Shown one piece after another: positions 33,990-45,709 of a DNA stretch of 64,000 nt. The translations under genes were made by a program, and so were the position numbers. The notes beneath the pieces were generated by a model, which made no database searches, was not told where the DNA came from, and saw nothing but the letters and a program-made list of their open reading frames with translations. The first letter of the stretch is position 1; every line of letters begins with the position of its first letter. This DNA is from Pseudomonas helleri (GTDB taxonomy: Bacteria > Pseudomonadota > Gammaproteobacteria > Pseudomonadales > Pseudomonadaceae): contig NZ_WIWC01000022.1 in assembly GCF_009600315.1 (NCBI RefSeq), positions 1 to 64,000 on the forward strand, given 5' to 3'.

Positions 33990-34981
33990 TGCCGTTTTTA
34001 GCGATCCGCACACCTTTGAAACTTGTGGCCTGCGCGTCAATTGCGCTGGCAGTGGTGAGCTGCTCCAGCAGCCGCCCGAGCACCCCGCAAAAAACCACAG
34101 TGGCCGTTGCTGCCAAGCCGGGACTGGACATCAACCGCGCGCATAAAGATGGTGCGCCGTGGTGGGACGTCGATGTGTCGCGCATCCCGGATGCCACTCC
34201 GACCCTGCACACCGGGGCCTATAAGGCCAACCCGTATACCGTGCTGGGCAAGACCTATTTCCCGATGCAGGAGTCCAAGACTTACGTGGCTTCTGGTACG
34301 GCGTCCTGGTACGGCACCAAGTTTCACGGTCAAAACACCGCCAATGGCGAGGTCTATGACCTGTACGGCATGAGTGCCGCCCACAAAACCTTACCACTGC
34401 CCAGCTACGTCAAAGTGACCAACCTGGATAACGGCAAAGCCGTGGTTCTGCGGGTAAACGACCGTGGTCCGTTTTATTCGGACCGCATCATCGACCTGTC
34501 TTACGCGGCGGCCAAAAAACTGGGTTACGCCGAGACCGGCACAGCTCGGGTCAAAGTCGAAGGCATTGACCCGCAAGCCTGGTGGGCCCAGCGTGGGCAA
34601 CCGGCGCCGTTAATGCTTAACGAGCCAAAAATGGCTCAGACAGCACCGGGGCCTACGGTCAACACCGGCAAAGTCGAGCAATGGACACCGCCGGCCCAGC
34701 AGCACGCCTCGGATGTTATTCCGCTTCAAACCGCCCAAAAGGGGCAGGGCACCTACTTGCAAGTGGGTGCATTCGCCAATCCTGATGCGGCAGAGTTGCT
34801 TCGCTCCAAGCTCAGTGGCATGGTCAGCGCCCCGGTGTTTATCAGCTCTGTGGTGCGTAACCAGCAAACCTTGCACCGCGTTCGCATGGGCCCGATTGGC
34901 TCGGTGAATGAAGTGCAGCAGACACAAAACAGCGTGCGACTGGCCAACCTGGGCCAGCCGAGCGTTGTGACGGATCAGTAA
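33989..34981 (+). CDS. rlpA: Septal-ring lipoprotein RlpA
   Basis: A 330-residue lipoprotein. A signal sequence with lipobox ALAVVSC precedes the double-psi beta-barrel domain (about residues 95-185, GTASWYGTKFHGQNTANGE and RVNDRGPFYSDRIIDLSYAAAKKLG). The C-terminal SPOR domain (about 255-328, TYLQVGAFANPDAAELLRSKL) binds denuded glycan strands. In P. aeruginosa RlpA is a lytic transglycosylase acting on stem-peptide-free glycan at the septum, and the same catalytic residues appear retained. Translationally coupled to mltB. Confidence 0.96.
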   Translation: MPFLAIRTPLKLVACASIALAVVSCSSSRPSTPQKTTVAVAAKPGLDINRAHKDGAPWWDVDVSRIPDATPTLHTGAYKANPYTVLGKTYFPMQESKTYVASGTASWYGTKFHGQNTANGEVYDLYGMSAAHKTLPLPSYVKVTNLDNGKAVVLRVNDRGPFYSDRIIDLSYAAAKKLGYAETGTARVKVEGIDPQAWWAQRGQPAPLMLNEPKMAQTAPGPTVNTGKVEQWTPPAQQHASDVIPLQTAQKGQGTYLQVGAFANPDAAELLRSKLSGMVSAPVFISSVVRNQQTLHRVRMGPIGSVNEVQQTQNSVRLANLGQPSVVTDQ

Positions 34982-35154
34982 CACTGATTAAAGCGTCGGG
35001 CATTCATGCGTGAAGGCTCGACGCAGTTGGCAGGCTCAACAATAAAAGCCCTTGAACGGCTGACCTGCAACTGAACACGCGACAGCCTGTCAAACGGCTG
35101 CCACACCCGTTTTGCCCGTGAGGGTAAGTTTTTATTAACAATTTCGAGAGACGG

Positions 35155-36312
35155 ATGAACATCACCACCTTTGCCAAACGCCTGTGTCTGCTTGTCCCGC
35201 TGATCATCACGCCTGCTGCCTGGGCCGTTGAGATGATGCCTTCGGCCCCCCAGCTTGCAGCCAAAGCCTACGTTTTGATGGATGCCAGCAGCGGTAACGT
35301 ACTGGTTGAGAACAACGGCGACCAGCGCCTGCCACCGGCCAGCCTGACCAAGCTGATGACAGCCTACATCGCGACACTGGAAATCCGTCGCGGTCAGATC
35401 GGCGAAAACGACCCCGTAACGGTCAGCGAAAACGCCTGGCGCACCGGCGGTTCGCGGATGTTCATCAAGGTCGGCACTCAAGTGTCGGTCAGTGACCTGC
35501 TGCACGGCATCATCATTCAGTCGGGTAACGACGCCAGTGTTGCGCTGTCCGAGCACATCGCCGGCAGCGAAGACGCCTTCGCCGACATGATGAACAAAAC
35601 CGCTGGCGAGCTGGGCATGACCAACAGCCACTTCATGAACCCGACCGGTCTGCCGAACCCTGAGCACTATTCGTCGGCACACGACATGGCGTTGCTGGCG
35701 CGGGCGATCATTCACGAAGACCCGACTCACTACGCGATCTACTCGCAGAAAGAGTTCTTCTGGAACGGTATCAAGCAGCCTAACCGCAACCTGTTGCTGT
35801 GGCGTGACAAGACCGTTGACGGTCTGAAAACCGGTCACACCGATGAAGCTGGCTATTGCATGGTGTCCTCGGCTGTTCGTGACGGCCAGCGCCTGATTGC
35901 CGTGGTGTTCGGCACCAACAGCGAAGTGGCACGTGCTGCTGAAACCCAAAAGCTGCTGACCTACGGTTTCCGCTTCTTCGAAACCCAGACCTTCTACCAG
36001 AAGGGTGTTGAGCTGGCCCAGGCCCCTGTCTGGAAAGGCACGACCAATCAGGTCAAAGCCGGTTTGGCCGAAGACTTGACCATGACCATGCCTAAAGGCC
36101 AATTGAAAAAACTGGCTGCCAGCATGACCATGAACCCGCAACTGATGGCACCTATTGCCAAAGGTGACGTGATCGGCAAGGTAGAAGTCAAACTGGACGA
36201 CAAGGTTGTACACAGTGCAGACCTGATCGCTCTTGAACCCGTTGAGGAAGGTGGTATTTTCCGACGCGTGTGGGATAGCATCCGTCTATTCTTCTATGGT
36301 CTGTTCAACTGA
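35155..36312 (+). CDS. dacA: D-alanyl-D-alanine carboxypeptidase (PBP5/6 type)
   Basis: A 385-residue class C low-molecular-mass PBP that trims the terminal D-Ala of stem pentapeptides. A signal peptide (cut near AAWA) is followed by SLTK with the catalytic Ser63, the SGN box near residue 122 and KTGHT near residue 224. The C-terminal domain and the amphipathic tail (RVWDSIRLFFYGLF) that anchors PBP5/6 in the inner membrane are present. GAGAGACGG precedes the ATG. The 173-bp gap before it has a GCGTCG/CGACGC hairpin near 34990-35022 but no clear promoter. Its transcript should end at the hairpin 36331-36353. Confidence 0.96.
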   Translation: MNITTFAKRLCLLVPLIITPAAWAVEMMPSAPQLAAKAYVLMDASSGNVLVENNGDQRLPPASLTKLMTAYIATLEIRRGQIGENDPVTVSENAWRTGGSRMFIKVGTQVSVSDLLHGIIIQSGNDASVALSEHIAGSEDAFADMMNKTAGELGMTNSHFMNPTGLPNPEHYSSAHDMALLARAIIHEDPTHYAIYSQKEFFWNGIKQPNRNLLLWRDKTVDGLKTGHTDEAGYCMVSSAVRDGQRLIAVVFGTNSEVARAAETQKLLTYGFRFFETQTFYQKGVELAQAPVWKGTTNQVKAGLAEDLTMTMPKGQLKKLAASMTMNPQLMAPIAKGDVIGKVEVKLDDKVVHSADLIALEPVEEGGIFRRVWDSIRLFFYGLFN

Positions 36313-36330
36313 TTGCAGCCATCTGTATGA

Positions 36331-36353
36331 CCCCGCGCTGACACGGCGCGGGG
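36331..36353 (+). terminator. GC-rich hairpin after dacA
   Basis: CCCCGCGC - TGACACG - GCGCGGGG followed by TTAT. A perfect 8-bp GC stem with only a short T-rich run, so it is a moderately good intrinsic terminator between dacA and the DUF493 gene. Confidence 0.7.
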
Positions 36354-36391
36354 TTATCTCTGTAGTTCTCGGCTTACGAGGCCAATACGCC

Positions 36392-36667
36392 ATGAGCGAT
36401 ACCGAAGTAAAGGCGCCAAAGATCGAATTCCCAGTGACTGATTACCCGGTTAAGGTCATCAGCGACACGGGTGTTGGCAACAAGGACAAAATCATCGAAA
36501 TCATGCGAAAGCACGCGACGGTCAATGAATCGCGTGTGGACGAACGCCAGAGCACTAACGGCAAGTACACCACGATCCAGTTGCACATCGTTGCGACCGA
36601 TCAAGACCAGCTTTACAACATCAACAGCGAATTGCGCGCCACCGGCTTTGTGCACATGGTGCTGTGA
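36392..36667 (+). CDS. YbeD-like DUF493 protein
   Basis: A 91-residue protein of the YbeD/DUF493 family, with an ACT-like fold, found next to lipB in most gammaproteobacteria. The typical [25 protein letters not shown] and the terminal [12 protein letters not shown] are present. A role in lipoate metabolism or sensing is suggested only by context. The open frame extends upstream to 36233 into the dacA gene; the ATG at 36392 is the family's start. It overlaps lipB by 1 nt (TGATG). Confidence 0.92.
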   Translation: MSDTEVKAPKIEFPVTDYPVKVISDTGVGNKDKIIEIMRKHATVNESRVDERQSTNGKYTTIQLHIVATDQDQLYNINSELRATGFVHMVL

Positions 36668-37320
36668 TGCCGCAGGTCCTGGGGTTTCGCGAGTTGGGGC
36701 TGGCTGACTATGAGCCGACCTGGCTAGCGATGCAGCGGTTCACCGACGAGCGCAAGCTCAAGCCGGACACGCAAGACGAAGTCTGGCTGGTGCAGCATCC
36801 GCCGGTGTTTACCCAAGGTCAGGCGGGCAAGGCCGAACATCTGTTGTTGCCGGGCGATATTCCGGTCGTCAAGTCGGACCGCGGTGGTCAGGTGACGTAC
36901 CATGGCCCGGGCCAACTGGTGGCTTATCTGTTGCTGGATGTACGCCGTTTGGGCTTTGGTGTACGAGAGCTGGTCAGCCGGATGGAAATTTGCCTGATTG
37001 ACCTGCTCGCCAGCTATGGCGTGAGTGCGGCGGCCAAGGCTGATGCACCGGGTGTGTACGTGGAGGGCGACAAGATTGCCTCCTTGGGCCTGCGGATTCG
37101 CAATGGCTGCTCTTTCCATGGTCTGGCCCTGAATGTGGACATGGACCTGGAACCGTTTCGACGGATTAACCCCTGTGGCTACGCGGGGCTGGCGATGACC
37201 CAGTTGCGTGACCATGCAGGGCCGATTGAATTTGCCGAGGTCGTTGCGAGGCTGCGTGCGCAACTCGTCAAACACCTCGACTATGCTGAGCAGACGACCC
37301 TTACGGGCGGAATCGATTGA
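36667..37320 (+). CDS. lipB: Octanoyltransferase LipB
   Basis: A 217-residue octanoyl-ACP:protein transferase that moves octanoate from ACP to the lipoyl domains of 2-oxoacid dehydrogenases and GcvH. The [20 protein letters not shown] and [22 protein letters not shown] motifs contain the catalytic Lys and the Cys of the family lies in [14 protein letters not shown]. The ATG at 36667 overlaps the DUF493 stop; a GTG at 36664 is an alternative. lipA begins 1 nt after the stop, so lipoate assembly is one operon. Confidence 0.96.
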   Translation: MPQVLGFRELGLADYEPTWLAMQRFTDERKLKPDTQDEVWLVQHPPVFTQGQAGKAEHLLLPGDIPVVKSDRGGQVTYHGPGQLVAYLLLDVRRLGFGVRELVSRMEICLIDLLASYGVSAAAKADAPGVYVEGDKIASLGLRIRNGCSFHGLALNVDMDLEPFRRINPCGYAGLAMTQLRDHAGPIEFAEVVARLRAQLVKHLDYAEQTTLTGGID

Positions 37321-37321
37321 T

Positions 37322-38362
37322 ATGACTACTGCGCAAGACGCTGTTCAAACCCTGATCCCTACGCTGGATATCTCCGAACGTGTGGCCCGTGCGAACGAGG
37401 CCCGTTCCAAGGTTGAGACCGGCGTCAAATTGCGCGGTGCCGAGAAGGTTGCGCGTATCCCGGTAAAAATCATCCCGACGACCGAACTGCCGAAGAAGCC
37501 GGACTGGATTCGCGTGCGCATTCCGGTTTCGCCCGAAGTCGACCGTATCAAGGCTTTGCTGCGTAAGCACAAATTGCACAGCGTGTGCGAAGAAGCCTCC
37601 TGCCCGAACCTGGGCGAGTGTTTCTCGGGTGGCACAGCGACGTTCATGATCATGGGCGACATCTGCACCCGTCGTTGCCCGTTCTGCGACGTGGGCCACG
37701 GTCGTCCGAAGCCACTGGACGTCAACGAGCCTGAAAGCCTGGCCGTTGCCATTGCTGATCTGCGCTTGAAGTACGTGGTGATCACCTCGGTAGACCGAGA
37801 CGACCTGCGTGATGGCGGTGCTCAGCACTTTGCTGACTGCATCCGTGAAATCCGCAAATTGTCGCCGAACGTGCTCCTTGAAACTTTGGTGCCGGATTAT
37901 CGCGGACGTATGGATGTGGCGCTGGAAATCACCGCGGCCGAGCCACCTGACGTGTTCAACCACAACCTCGAAACCGTACCTCGCCTGTATAAGGCCGCGC
38001 GTCCGGGTTCCGACTACCAGTGGTCGCTGACCTTGTTGCAGCGCTTCAAGCAAATGATGCCGCATATCCCGACTAAATCCGGCTTGATGCTGGGCTTGGG
38101 CGAGACCGACGAAGAAGTCATTGAAGTGATGAAGCGCATGCGTGAACACGACATCGACATGCTGACGTTGGGCCAATACCTGCAACCGTCGCGCAGTCAC
38201 TTGCCGGTTCAGCGTTTTGTGCACCCGGACACCTTTGCCTGGTTTGCCGAAGAAGGCTACAAAATGGGCTTCAAAAACGTGGCATCGGGGCCGTTGGTAC
38301 GTTCTTCGTACCATGCTGACGAGCAAGCCAAACTGGTTAAAACCATGCTGGTAGGTGCTTGA
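37322..38362 (+). CDS. lipA: Lipoyl synthase
   Basis: A 346-residue radical SAM enzyme that inserts two sulfurs into protein-bound octanoyl chains. The auxiliary cluster cysteines are in [12 protein letters not shown] and the radical SAM CxxxCxxC is CTRRCPFC. The C-terminal RSSYHAD motif supplies the Ser ligand of the auxiliary cluster. A 60-residue N-terminal extension is normal for Pseudomonas LipA. The ATG at 37322 directly follows lipB; the reading frame extends upstream inside lipB without function. Confidence 0.98.
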   Translation: MTTAQDAVQTLIPTLDISERVARANEARSKVETGVKLRGAEKVARIPVKIIPTTELPKKPDWIRVRIPVSPEVDRIKALLRKHKLHSVCEEASCPNLGECFSGGTATFMIMGDICTRRCPFCDVGHGRPKPLDVNEPESLAVAIADLRLKYVVITSVDRDDLRDGGAQHFADCIREIRKLSPNVLLETLVPDYRGRMDVALEITAAEPPDVFNHNLETVPRLYKAARPGSDYQWSLTLLQRFKQMMPHIPTKSGLMLGLGETDEEVIEVMKRMREHDIDMLTLGQYLQPSRSHLPVQRFVHPDTFAWFAEEGYKMGFKNVASGPLVRSSYHADEQAKLVKTMLVGA

Positions 38363-38366
38363 TACG

Positions 38367-39338
38367 ATGAACAGCCGGCTTACCGCGCCCGTGACTTACA
38401 AGGTTCACAGCGCGGTACCCGCGCTTCCCGCTGGCGGGGTGATCGGCCTGATCGCCCCGGCAGGTCCCGCTGAACTTGATCTTGAACGCGCCACCCAATG
38501 GGTGAACGCCCACGGCTACTCGCTGAGGGTGTTTGACGGTGTGTGGGAGAAAGACGGCTACCTCGCGGGTTCAGACGCCGTGCGCTTGCGTGATTTGCAC
38601 GCAGCCTTTACCGACGACAGCATTGATGCCATTTTTTGCCTGCGCGGCGGCTATGGCTGCCCACGCTTGCTTGACGGTATCGATTTTGAGCTTCTGCGCC
38701 GCCATCCCAAGCCTTTTGTAGGCTACAGCGACATCACCGCACTGCATCTGGCGATCACCCGCTACGCAGGCTTTGTGACCTTTCATGGGGCCATGCTGAA
38801 TGCGGACCTGTTGGGCGGTAAACAAGAACCAACGCAATCGTCACTGCTGCGCATGCTTACGGGCGAGCAAGGTGCTGTGTTGGAACACCCCAGCGCCTAT
38901 CCGCTGAGCACGCTGGCGCCGGGTTCGGCCAGAGGCCGACTGCTGGGCGGCAATCTGTCGATGATCTGTGCTGCTATGGGCACGGCGTTTGAGCTGGATT
39001 CGGATGACATCATTTTGTTTATTGAAGATGTTAACGAGCCGCTGTATCGGGTAGATCGGCTGCTCACGCAGTTGCGATTGGCGGGCAAACTCGAGCGGGT
39101 TCGAGGGGTGTTGGTGGGGGATGTTGCTGGTGTTGATGCGGTGGCGCTGGAGCGCTTGATCAGGCAGGAGTTGGGACCGTTGGGGGTTCCGGTTTTATCT
39201 GGTTGGCGCAGCGGGCACTGTGATCCCAACCTGACGTTGCCGATGGGAGCCTTGGTGCGGCTGGATGCGGATCAGCAGCAGGTGGTGCTTGAGCAGGTGG
39301 TGGTTGATACCGCCAACATCAAAAGCTCCTCACCCTAA
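38367..39338 (+). CDS. ldcA: LD-carboxypeptidase (murein tetrapeptide)
   Basis: A 323-residue serine peptidase of family S66, which removes the terminal D-Ala from murein tetrapeptides in the cytosol during recycling. The nucleophile Ser is in the FVGYSDITALHLAI segment; the Glu and His of the triad lie in LFIEDVNEPLYRVDR and WRSGHCDPNLTLPMG. The ATG at 38367 is the likely start. The last residues (about IKSSSP) and the stop codon come from the repeat copy at 39318-39495, so the native end has been replaced. It cooperates functionally with mpl at 18 kb. Confidence 0.9.
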   Translation: MNSRLTAPVTYKVHSAVPALPAGGVIGLIAPAGPAELDLERATQWVNAHGYSLRVFDGVWEKDGYLAGSDAVRLRDLHAAFTDDSIDAIFCLRGGYGCPRLLDGIDFELLRRHPKPFVGYSDITALHLAITRYAGFVTFHGAMLNADLLGGKQEPTQSSLLRMLTGEQGAVLEHPSAYPLSTLAPGSARGRLLGGNLSMICAAMGTAFELDSDDIILFIEDVNEPLYRVDRLLTQLRLAGKLERVRGVLVGDVAGVDAVALERLIRQELGPLGVPVLSGWRSGHCDPNLTLPMGALVRLDADQQQVVLEQVVVDTANIKSSSP

Positions 39339-39495
39339 CCCTCTCCCGGAGGGAGAGGGGATTAAAAGCAAAAGCGGATTTTGGCAACGCCACTAATCAG
39401 CTCCCTCCCCCGAAGGGAGAGGAACTGGCCGCACGCGGCTTAAAAATCACCACAAATCAGCTCCCTCTCCCTCAGGGAGAGGGTTGGGGTGAGGG
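39318..39495. repeat. Modular palindromic repeat, copy 3
   Basis: Begins ATCAAAAGCTCCTCACCCTAAC and ends GGGTTGGGGTGAGGG at 39495. It has three CTCTCCC/GGGAGAG-type hairpins (the central one CTCCCCCGAAGGGAG) and spacers containing TAAAAGCAAAAGC like copy 2. It separates the convergent ldcA and MltB-like genes, so its hairpins may end both transcripts. Confidence 0.9.
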
Positions 39496-39498
39496 TAC

Positions 39499-40782
39499 TT
39501 ACTGACTGCGCAAACTTTCCAGCAGCTTATGCGAAGGATAACCATCTGCCGGCCAACCAAACGCCTGCTGCGCACTGCGAATCGCTTTGCGGGTATTGGC
39601 GCCGATGATGCCGTCCGGGTTGCCAGCATCGTAGTTGCGCTGGTTCAGCAGGGTTTGCAGCTCAACGCGTTCAGAGCGACTCAGCGGGCGATCATCTTTG
39701 GGCCAGTCGCCCAAAATAGTCCCACCACCCCCAAAACGCTCAGACAACAAACCTACCGCCAATGCATATGACGATGAATTGTTATAGCGAAGGATGGCGC
39801 GGAAGTTATCCAGTACCAAAAACGCTGGGCCACGATAACCAGCGGGCAGCAACAGTGTCGCGGTCAGCTCTTCAGTACCGTCCGGAACCGACTTGCCCGC
39901 AGGCAGTGCCACGCCGAGCTTCTGCCATTCACTGACGGTTTTACGCACAGCGCCGTCAGCCAGTACATAGTCAAAACCTGTAGGCAATGTGACTTCAAAG
40001 CCCCACGGCTGACCTTGCTTCCAGCCAGAGCTCTGCAGGTAGTGTGCAGTTGAGGCCAGTGCGTCGGCCGAACTGTTCCAGATGTCCCGACGACCATCGC
40101 CATCGAAATCCACGGCGTGGGTTTCATAGGTTGTGGGTATAAATTGAGTCTGGCCCATTGCGCCAGCCCAGGAACCACGCATTTTCTCGGGCGTTACATC
40201 GCCTTCCTGAATAATCTTCAGTGCTGCAATCAATTGGCTCTGCGCAAACTCAGGGCGGCGGCCTTCATAGGCCAGCGTCGCCAAAGAGCGGATCACCGAA
40301 TTGTTGCCCTGGAAGGTCCCAAAGTTGCTTTCCATGCCCCAGACCGAGACCAGCGCCTGACGGTCGACGCCGTAACGTTGCTCAATTCGGGTCAGCAGCT
40401 CAGCGTTTTCTTCCAGCAAGCGTTTGCCATTTCGTACACGCAAAGGCGAAAGGGCACCGTCGAGGTACTCCCATACCGGGCGGCTGAACTCGGGCTGGCT
40501 GCGGTCAGCCTTGATCACGCTCATGTCGGGCGTAATGCCGGCAAAGGCGCTATCGAATACCTGCGGGGTGATACCGGCGTTGAGCGCCTGTACGCGGAAT
40601 TTGGCTTGCCACTCGCTAAAGCTCTGCTCGGGCGTGACAACCGGCATGTCTGTGTTGGGCGTACCTGTGGTGATCACTGGCGCGGGGGGCGTTACAGGCA
40701 AGGGTTGAGCATCGGCTGCGGTCGGTTTTTCAGCGCAGGCGACTAAAAGAATGACGCTGGATGCTGCGATCAGTTGGCGCAT
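39499..40782 (-). CDS. MltB-family lytic transglycosylase with peptidoglycan-binding domain
   Basis: A 427-residue second MltB-like enzyme. A lipoprotein signal (RQLIAASSVILLVAC) precedes the SLT_2 domain (about 60-345, catalytic Glu in SVWGMESNFGTFQGN; GAMGQTQFIPTTYETHAVDFDGDGRRDIW). A C-terminal peptidoglycan-binding type 1 domain (about 370-425, LQTLLNQRNYDAGNPDGIIGANTRKAI) completes it. The start at 40782 gives the lipoprotein signal; upstream ATGs at 40812 and 40854 are in frame, and no start has a good ribosome binding site. It follows arfA on the same strand. Confidence 0.9.
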   Translation of the reverse strand: MRQLIAASSVILLVACAEKPTAADAQPLPVTPPAPVITTGTPNTDMPVVTPEQSFSEWQAKFRVQALNAGITPQVFDSAFAGITPDMSVIKADRSQPEFSRPVWEYLDGALSPLRVRNGKRLLEENAELLTRIEQRYGVDRQALVSVWGMESNFGTFQGNNSVIRSLATLAYEGRRPEFAQSQLIAALKIIQEGDVTPEKMRGSWAGAMGQTQFIPTTYETHAVDFDGDGRRDIWNSSADALASTAHYLQSSGWKQGQPWGFEVTLPTGFDYVLADGAVRKTVSEWQKLGVALPAGKSVPDGTEELTATLLLPAGYRGPAFLVLDNFRAILRYNNSSSYALAVGLLSERFGGGGTILGDWPKDDRPLSRSERVELQTLLNQRNYDAGNPDGIIGANTRKAIRSAQQAFGWPADGYPSHKLLESLRSQ

Positions 40783-40862
40783 CGGCCAACCACGTTTATG
40801 GCTTAAGGGCATGCTCAGGTCCAGGTAATGCAAATCAGATGCAGACCTTATCATTCCCGCTG

Positions 40863-41012
40863 TCAGGCAGCCAGAAAGTAAAAAGCCTCCCGGTCTCTCG
40901 ACTGGAAGGCTTCGCGGCGATAGCTGCCTTTGCCTTTGGCGGGGCGTTCCTGGCGGCTGCGGAACAAGGGTTGGGCGACGATGGATTTGGCCTTGTTGGG
41001 GCGCTTGCTCAT
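40863..41012 (-). CDS. arfA: Alternative ribosome-rescue factor ArfA
   Basis: A 49-residue basic protein matching ArfA: MSKRPNKAKSIVAQPLFRSR, RQERPAKGKGSYRREAF, then a short C-terminal tail. ArfA recruits RF2 to ribosomes stalled on nonstop mRNA when trans-translation is insufficient. In E. coli its mRNA is itself truncated at a hairpin within the coding region, so ArfA is made only when tmRNA fails. The same is visible here: a stem-loop with U-tract lies over codons 34-45 (40880-40912). The longer frame to 41045 adds residues not found in the family. Easily missed because of its size. Confidence 0.93.
   Translation of the reverse strand: MSKRPNKAKSIVAQPLFRSRQERPAKGKGSYRREAFQSRDREAFYFLAA
40880..40912 (-). 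terminator. Intrinsic terminator inside the arfA coding region
   Basis: On the minus strand: AAGCCTTCC - AGTCGAGAGACC - GGGAGGCTT followed by TTT, at codons 34-45 of arfA, before its stop codon. The stem and U-tract predict transcripts without a stop codon, matching the regulatory design known for arfA in E. coli, where the ArfA message is truncated and is degraded by tmRNA tagging of its product. Confidence 0.85.
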
Positions 41013-41091
41013 GGCATTGACTCTCACGTGGTTGAACACGCGCAAATCATCGGCCAGTTTTTTTCGGTTGTCCAGTATCAGGATCGGCGCA

Positions 41092-42129
41092 TCACTCCGC
41101 TGGCAGGTTCAGACGCTGCCCACACATCAGCAAGGTCAGGCGGCTCAAGCTGCTCCAGGCAGAGCCCGCCGCCTGACCTTTGATTTGCGCGTCAATCTTC
41201 TGCGCATCCATTAATAACTGAGCCCAGCGCTGCGCCGAATAACGCTGCAAGGCTTTGCTCATCAACGGTTTGCGCTTGTCCCACACCGGCGGTCTGGCTT
41301 GGCTGAAAGCTTTGTCCAACGGGATGCCCTGACTGTATTGCAATGCAATATTGGCCAGTACCCGCAACTCCCGCGCCAGTGCCCACAAGATGACCGGCGG
41401 TTCGACGCCTTCGCCGCGCAAACCTTCGAGCATGCGCAAGGCGTGCGCGGCTTCCCCATTGAGTACGGCGTCGACCAGACCAAACACGTCAAAGCGCGCA
41501 CTGTCGGCCACCGCAGCCTGCACGGTTTCAACCGTGATCTGGCCCTCTTCGGCCATCAGTTTGAGTTTTTCGACCTCTTGTGCGGCAGCCAGCAGATTGC
41601 CTTCGACACGGGCCGCAATCAGCTCCAAAGCATCGTGGCTGGCTGAAAGGCCAGCGTTTGACAGGCGCTGACGAATCCATTGCGGCAACTGGTTGGCATC
41701 CACGGGCCAGATCTGAATGAACTGAGTGTGTGCACCTTCGACCAGCGCTTTGCCCCACTTGGTCTTTTGCGCACTGCCATCAAGCTTGGGCAGGCTGATC
41801 AACAGCAAAGTGTCTTCGGCCGGACGCGAGCAATACTCGATCAGTGCCGCAGCGCCTTTGTCACCCGGCTTACCCGACGGCAGGCGCAGTTCCAGCAGGC
41901 GTTTTTCGGCAAACAGCGACATACTCGCGCCTGCTTGCAGCAGCGAACCCCAGTCAAAACTGGCGTCGGCACTGAATACCTGGCGTTCATCGAAACCCTG
42001 TTGGCGGGCAGCACTGCGAATGGCATCTGCGGCTTCCTGACAGAGCAACGGGTCATCACCGCTGACGATGTAAACCGGAGCAAGGCTGCCTTGCAGATGT
42101 TTGGCGAGTTGGGCGGGAGCGAGTTTCAT
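41092..42129 (-). CDS. holA: DNA polymerase III subunit delta
   Basis: A 345-residue delta subunit of the clamp loader, which opens the beta clamp. Begins MKLAPAQLAKHLQGSLAPVYIVSGDDPLLCQEA, the usual N-terminus; the frame continues upstream to 42270 through lptE without function. Domain III is the all-helical collar (WALARELRVLANIALQYSQG). The gene follows lptE by 43 nt in the leuS-lptE-holA order conserved in gammaproteobacteria. Confidence 0.96.
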   Translation of the reverse strand: MKLAPAQLAKHLQGSLAPVYIVSGDDPLLCQEAADAIRSAARQQGFDERQVFSADASFDWGSLLQAGASMSLFAEKRLLELRLPSGKPGDKGAAALIEYCSRPAEDTLLLISLPKLDGSAQKTKWGKALVEGAHTQFIQIWPVDANQLPQWIRQRLSNAGLSASHDALELIAARVEGNLLAAAQEVEKLKLMAEEGQITVETVQAAVADSARFDVFGLVDAVLNGEAAHALRMLEGLRGEGVEPPVILWALARELRVLANIALQYSQGIPLDKAFSQARPPVWDKRKPLMSKALQRYSAQRWAQLLMDAQKIDAQIKGQAAGSAWSSLSRLTLLMCGQRLNLPAE

Positions 42130-42172
42130 AGGGGCTTGATAGATGACGGGGCGCTTGCGCGCCCCGTATGCC

Positions 42173-42778
42173 TTACTGGTCTTGCAGTTCGAGTGGCGAC
42201 TGCTGAGGGGTTTCTTCTTGAGCCTTGCGAGCCGCTTCGATAGCAGCCGCTTCGGCTTGAGCCCGTTCATCAGCCAGTTTTTGCAGTTCAGCCAGTTTCT
42301 CAGGCGTCAGCTGTTCAAGACGCAGCACCATTTGCTGTACGACTTCACGACGCATTTCCTGACGGGCCACGGCAGCTTCCTGCTCGGAACCCGTGATGTT
42401 ACTGGTGTCCTGCAAGTACATTTTATGCACTTCGATTTTGTTGCTGAGCAACGGCAGGTGGTTCTGGCCTTCGATCTCATAGTTCAAGACATTGGTCAGT
42501 TGATACTCAACCGTGCCACCGACACCGGTGTAAGTGGCTGCACGTTGCGATTCCTGCTCGCTGGTCAGTACCAGTTTGTACGGTGCGCTGTCGGTGATTT
42601 TGACGCCGCTGTTTTCCAGTACCTGACGCAGTTGGCGAACGGTCTCGCCGTAGGCATTGCGCGCGGTCACATCAAGCTCGGTGATGCTCAGTTGGTTGGT
42701 GCCGGTACCGCGCAGCTGAAAGCCGCAGGCGCTCAACAGAACAGCGAGACCCATCACCAGCAAATTGCGTTTGATCAT
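42173..42778 (-). CDS. lptE: LPS-assembly lipoprotein LptE
   Basis: A 201-residue outer-membrane lipoprotein that plugs LptD and helps insert LPS. Signal with lipobox VLLSAC (Cys18), then GFQLRGTGTNQLSITELDV, and a C-terminal Ala/Glu/Gln-rich helical tail (about 145-201) that is longer than in E. coli LptE, as usual for Pseudomonas. Translated downstream of leuS and upstream of holA in one minus-strand operon. Confidence 0.95.
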   Translation of the reverse strand: MIKRNLLVMGLAVLLSACGFQLRGTGTNQLSITELDVTARNAYGETVRQLRQVLENSGVKITDSAPYKLVLTSEQESQRAATYTGVGGTVEYQLTNVLNYEIEGQNHLPLLSNKIEVHKMYLQDTSNITGSEQEAAVARQEMRREVVQQMVLRLEQLTPEKLAELQKLADERAQAEAAAIEAARKAQEETPQQSPLELQDQ

Positions 42779-42868
42779 GTGTAGCTCCCCTTGAAACCGG
42801 ATAGGCCGACGATGCGGCCCTGAAGGCTTTAATGGGCACCCGCATTCTTTGCAGGTGCCTGTTCCTGT

Positions 42869-45511
<2,643 letters not shown>

Positions 45512-45682
45512 TCAACATACTCAGGCGTTTGCGCGCCCGGTCAGGTTGGAGCAGGGGTTACAGGAAGTCCCGTAGCATACATGACCCCACTCTATCGAGG
45601 GAAACCTTGATTGCCTCATGGCTCCGTTGGTCGCAGTGCCTCACCGGTTTTACAAGCGCAGCTAAGCTATCCGGGGGGAGGA

Positions 45683-45688
45683 TATAAT
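45683..45688 (+). promoter_or_regulatory. Consensus -10 box upstream of the 45710 gene
   Basis: A perfect TATAAT within GGATATAATTCC lies 21 nt before the ATG at 45710. No good -35 hexamer occurs at 16-18 bp, so it is only a candidate -10. Initiation would give a very short leader, about 15 nt, which still holds the GAGGTGA ribosome binding site. Confidence 0.4.
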
Positions 45689-45709
45689 TCCTTAGTGTGA
45701 GGTGAACGA

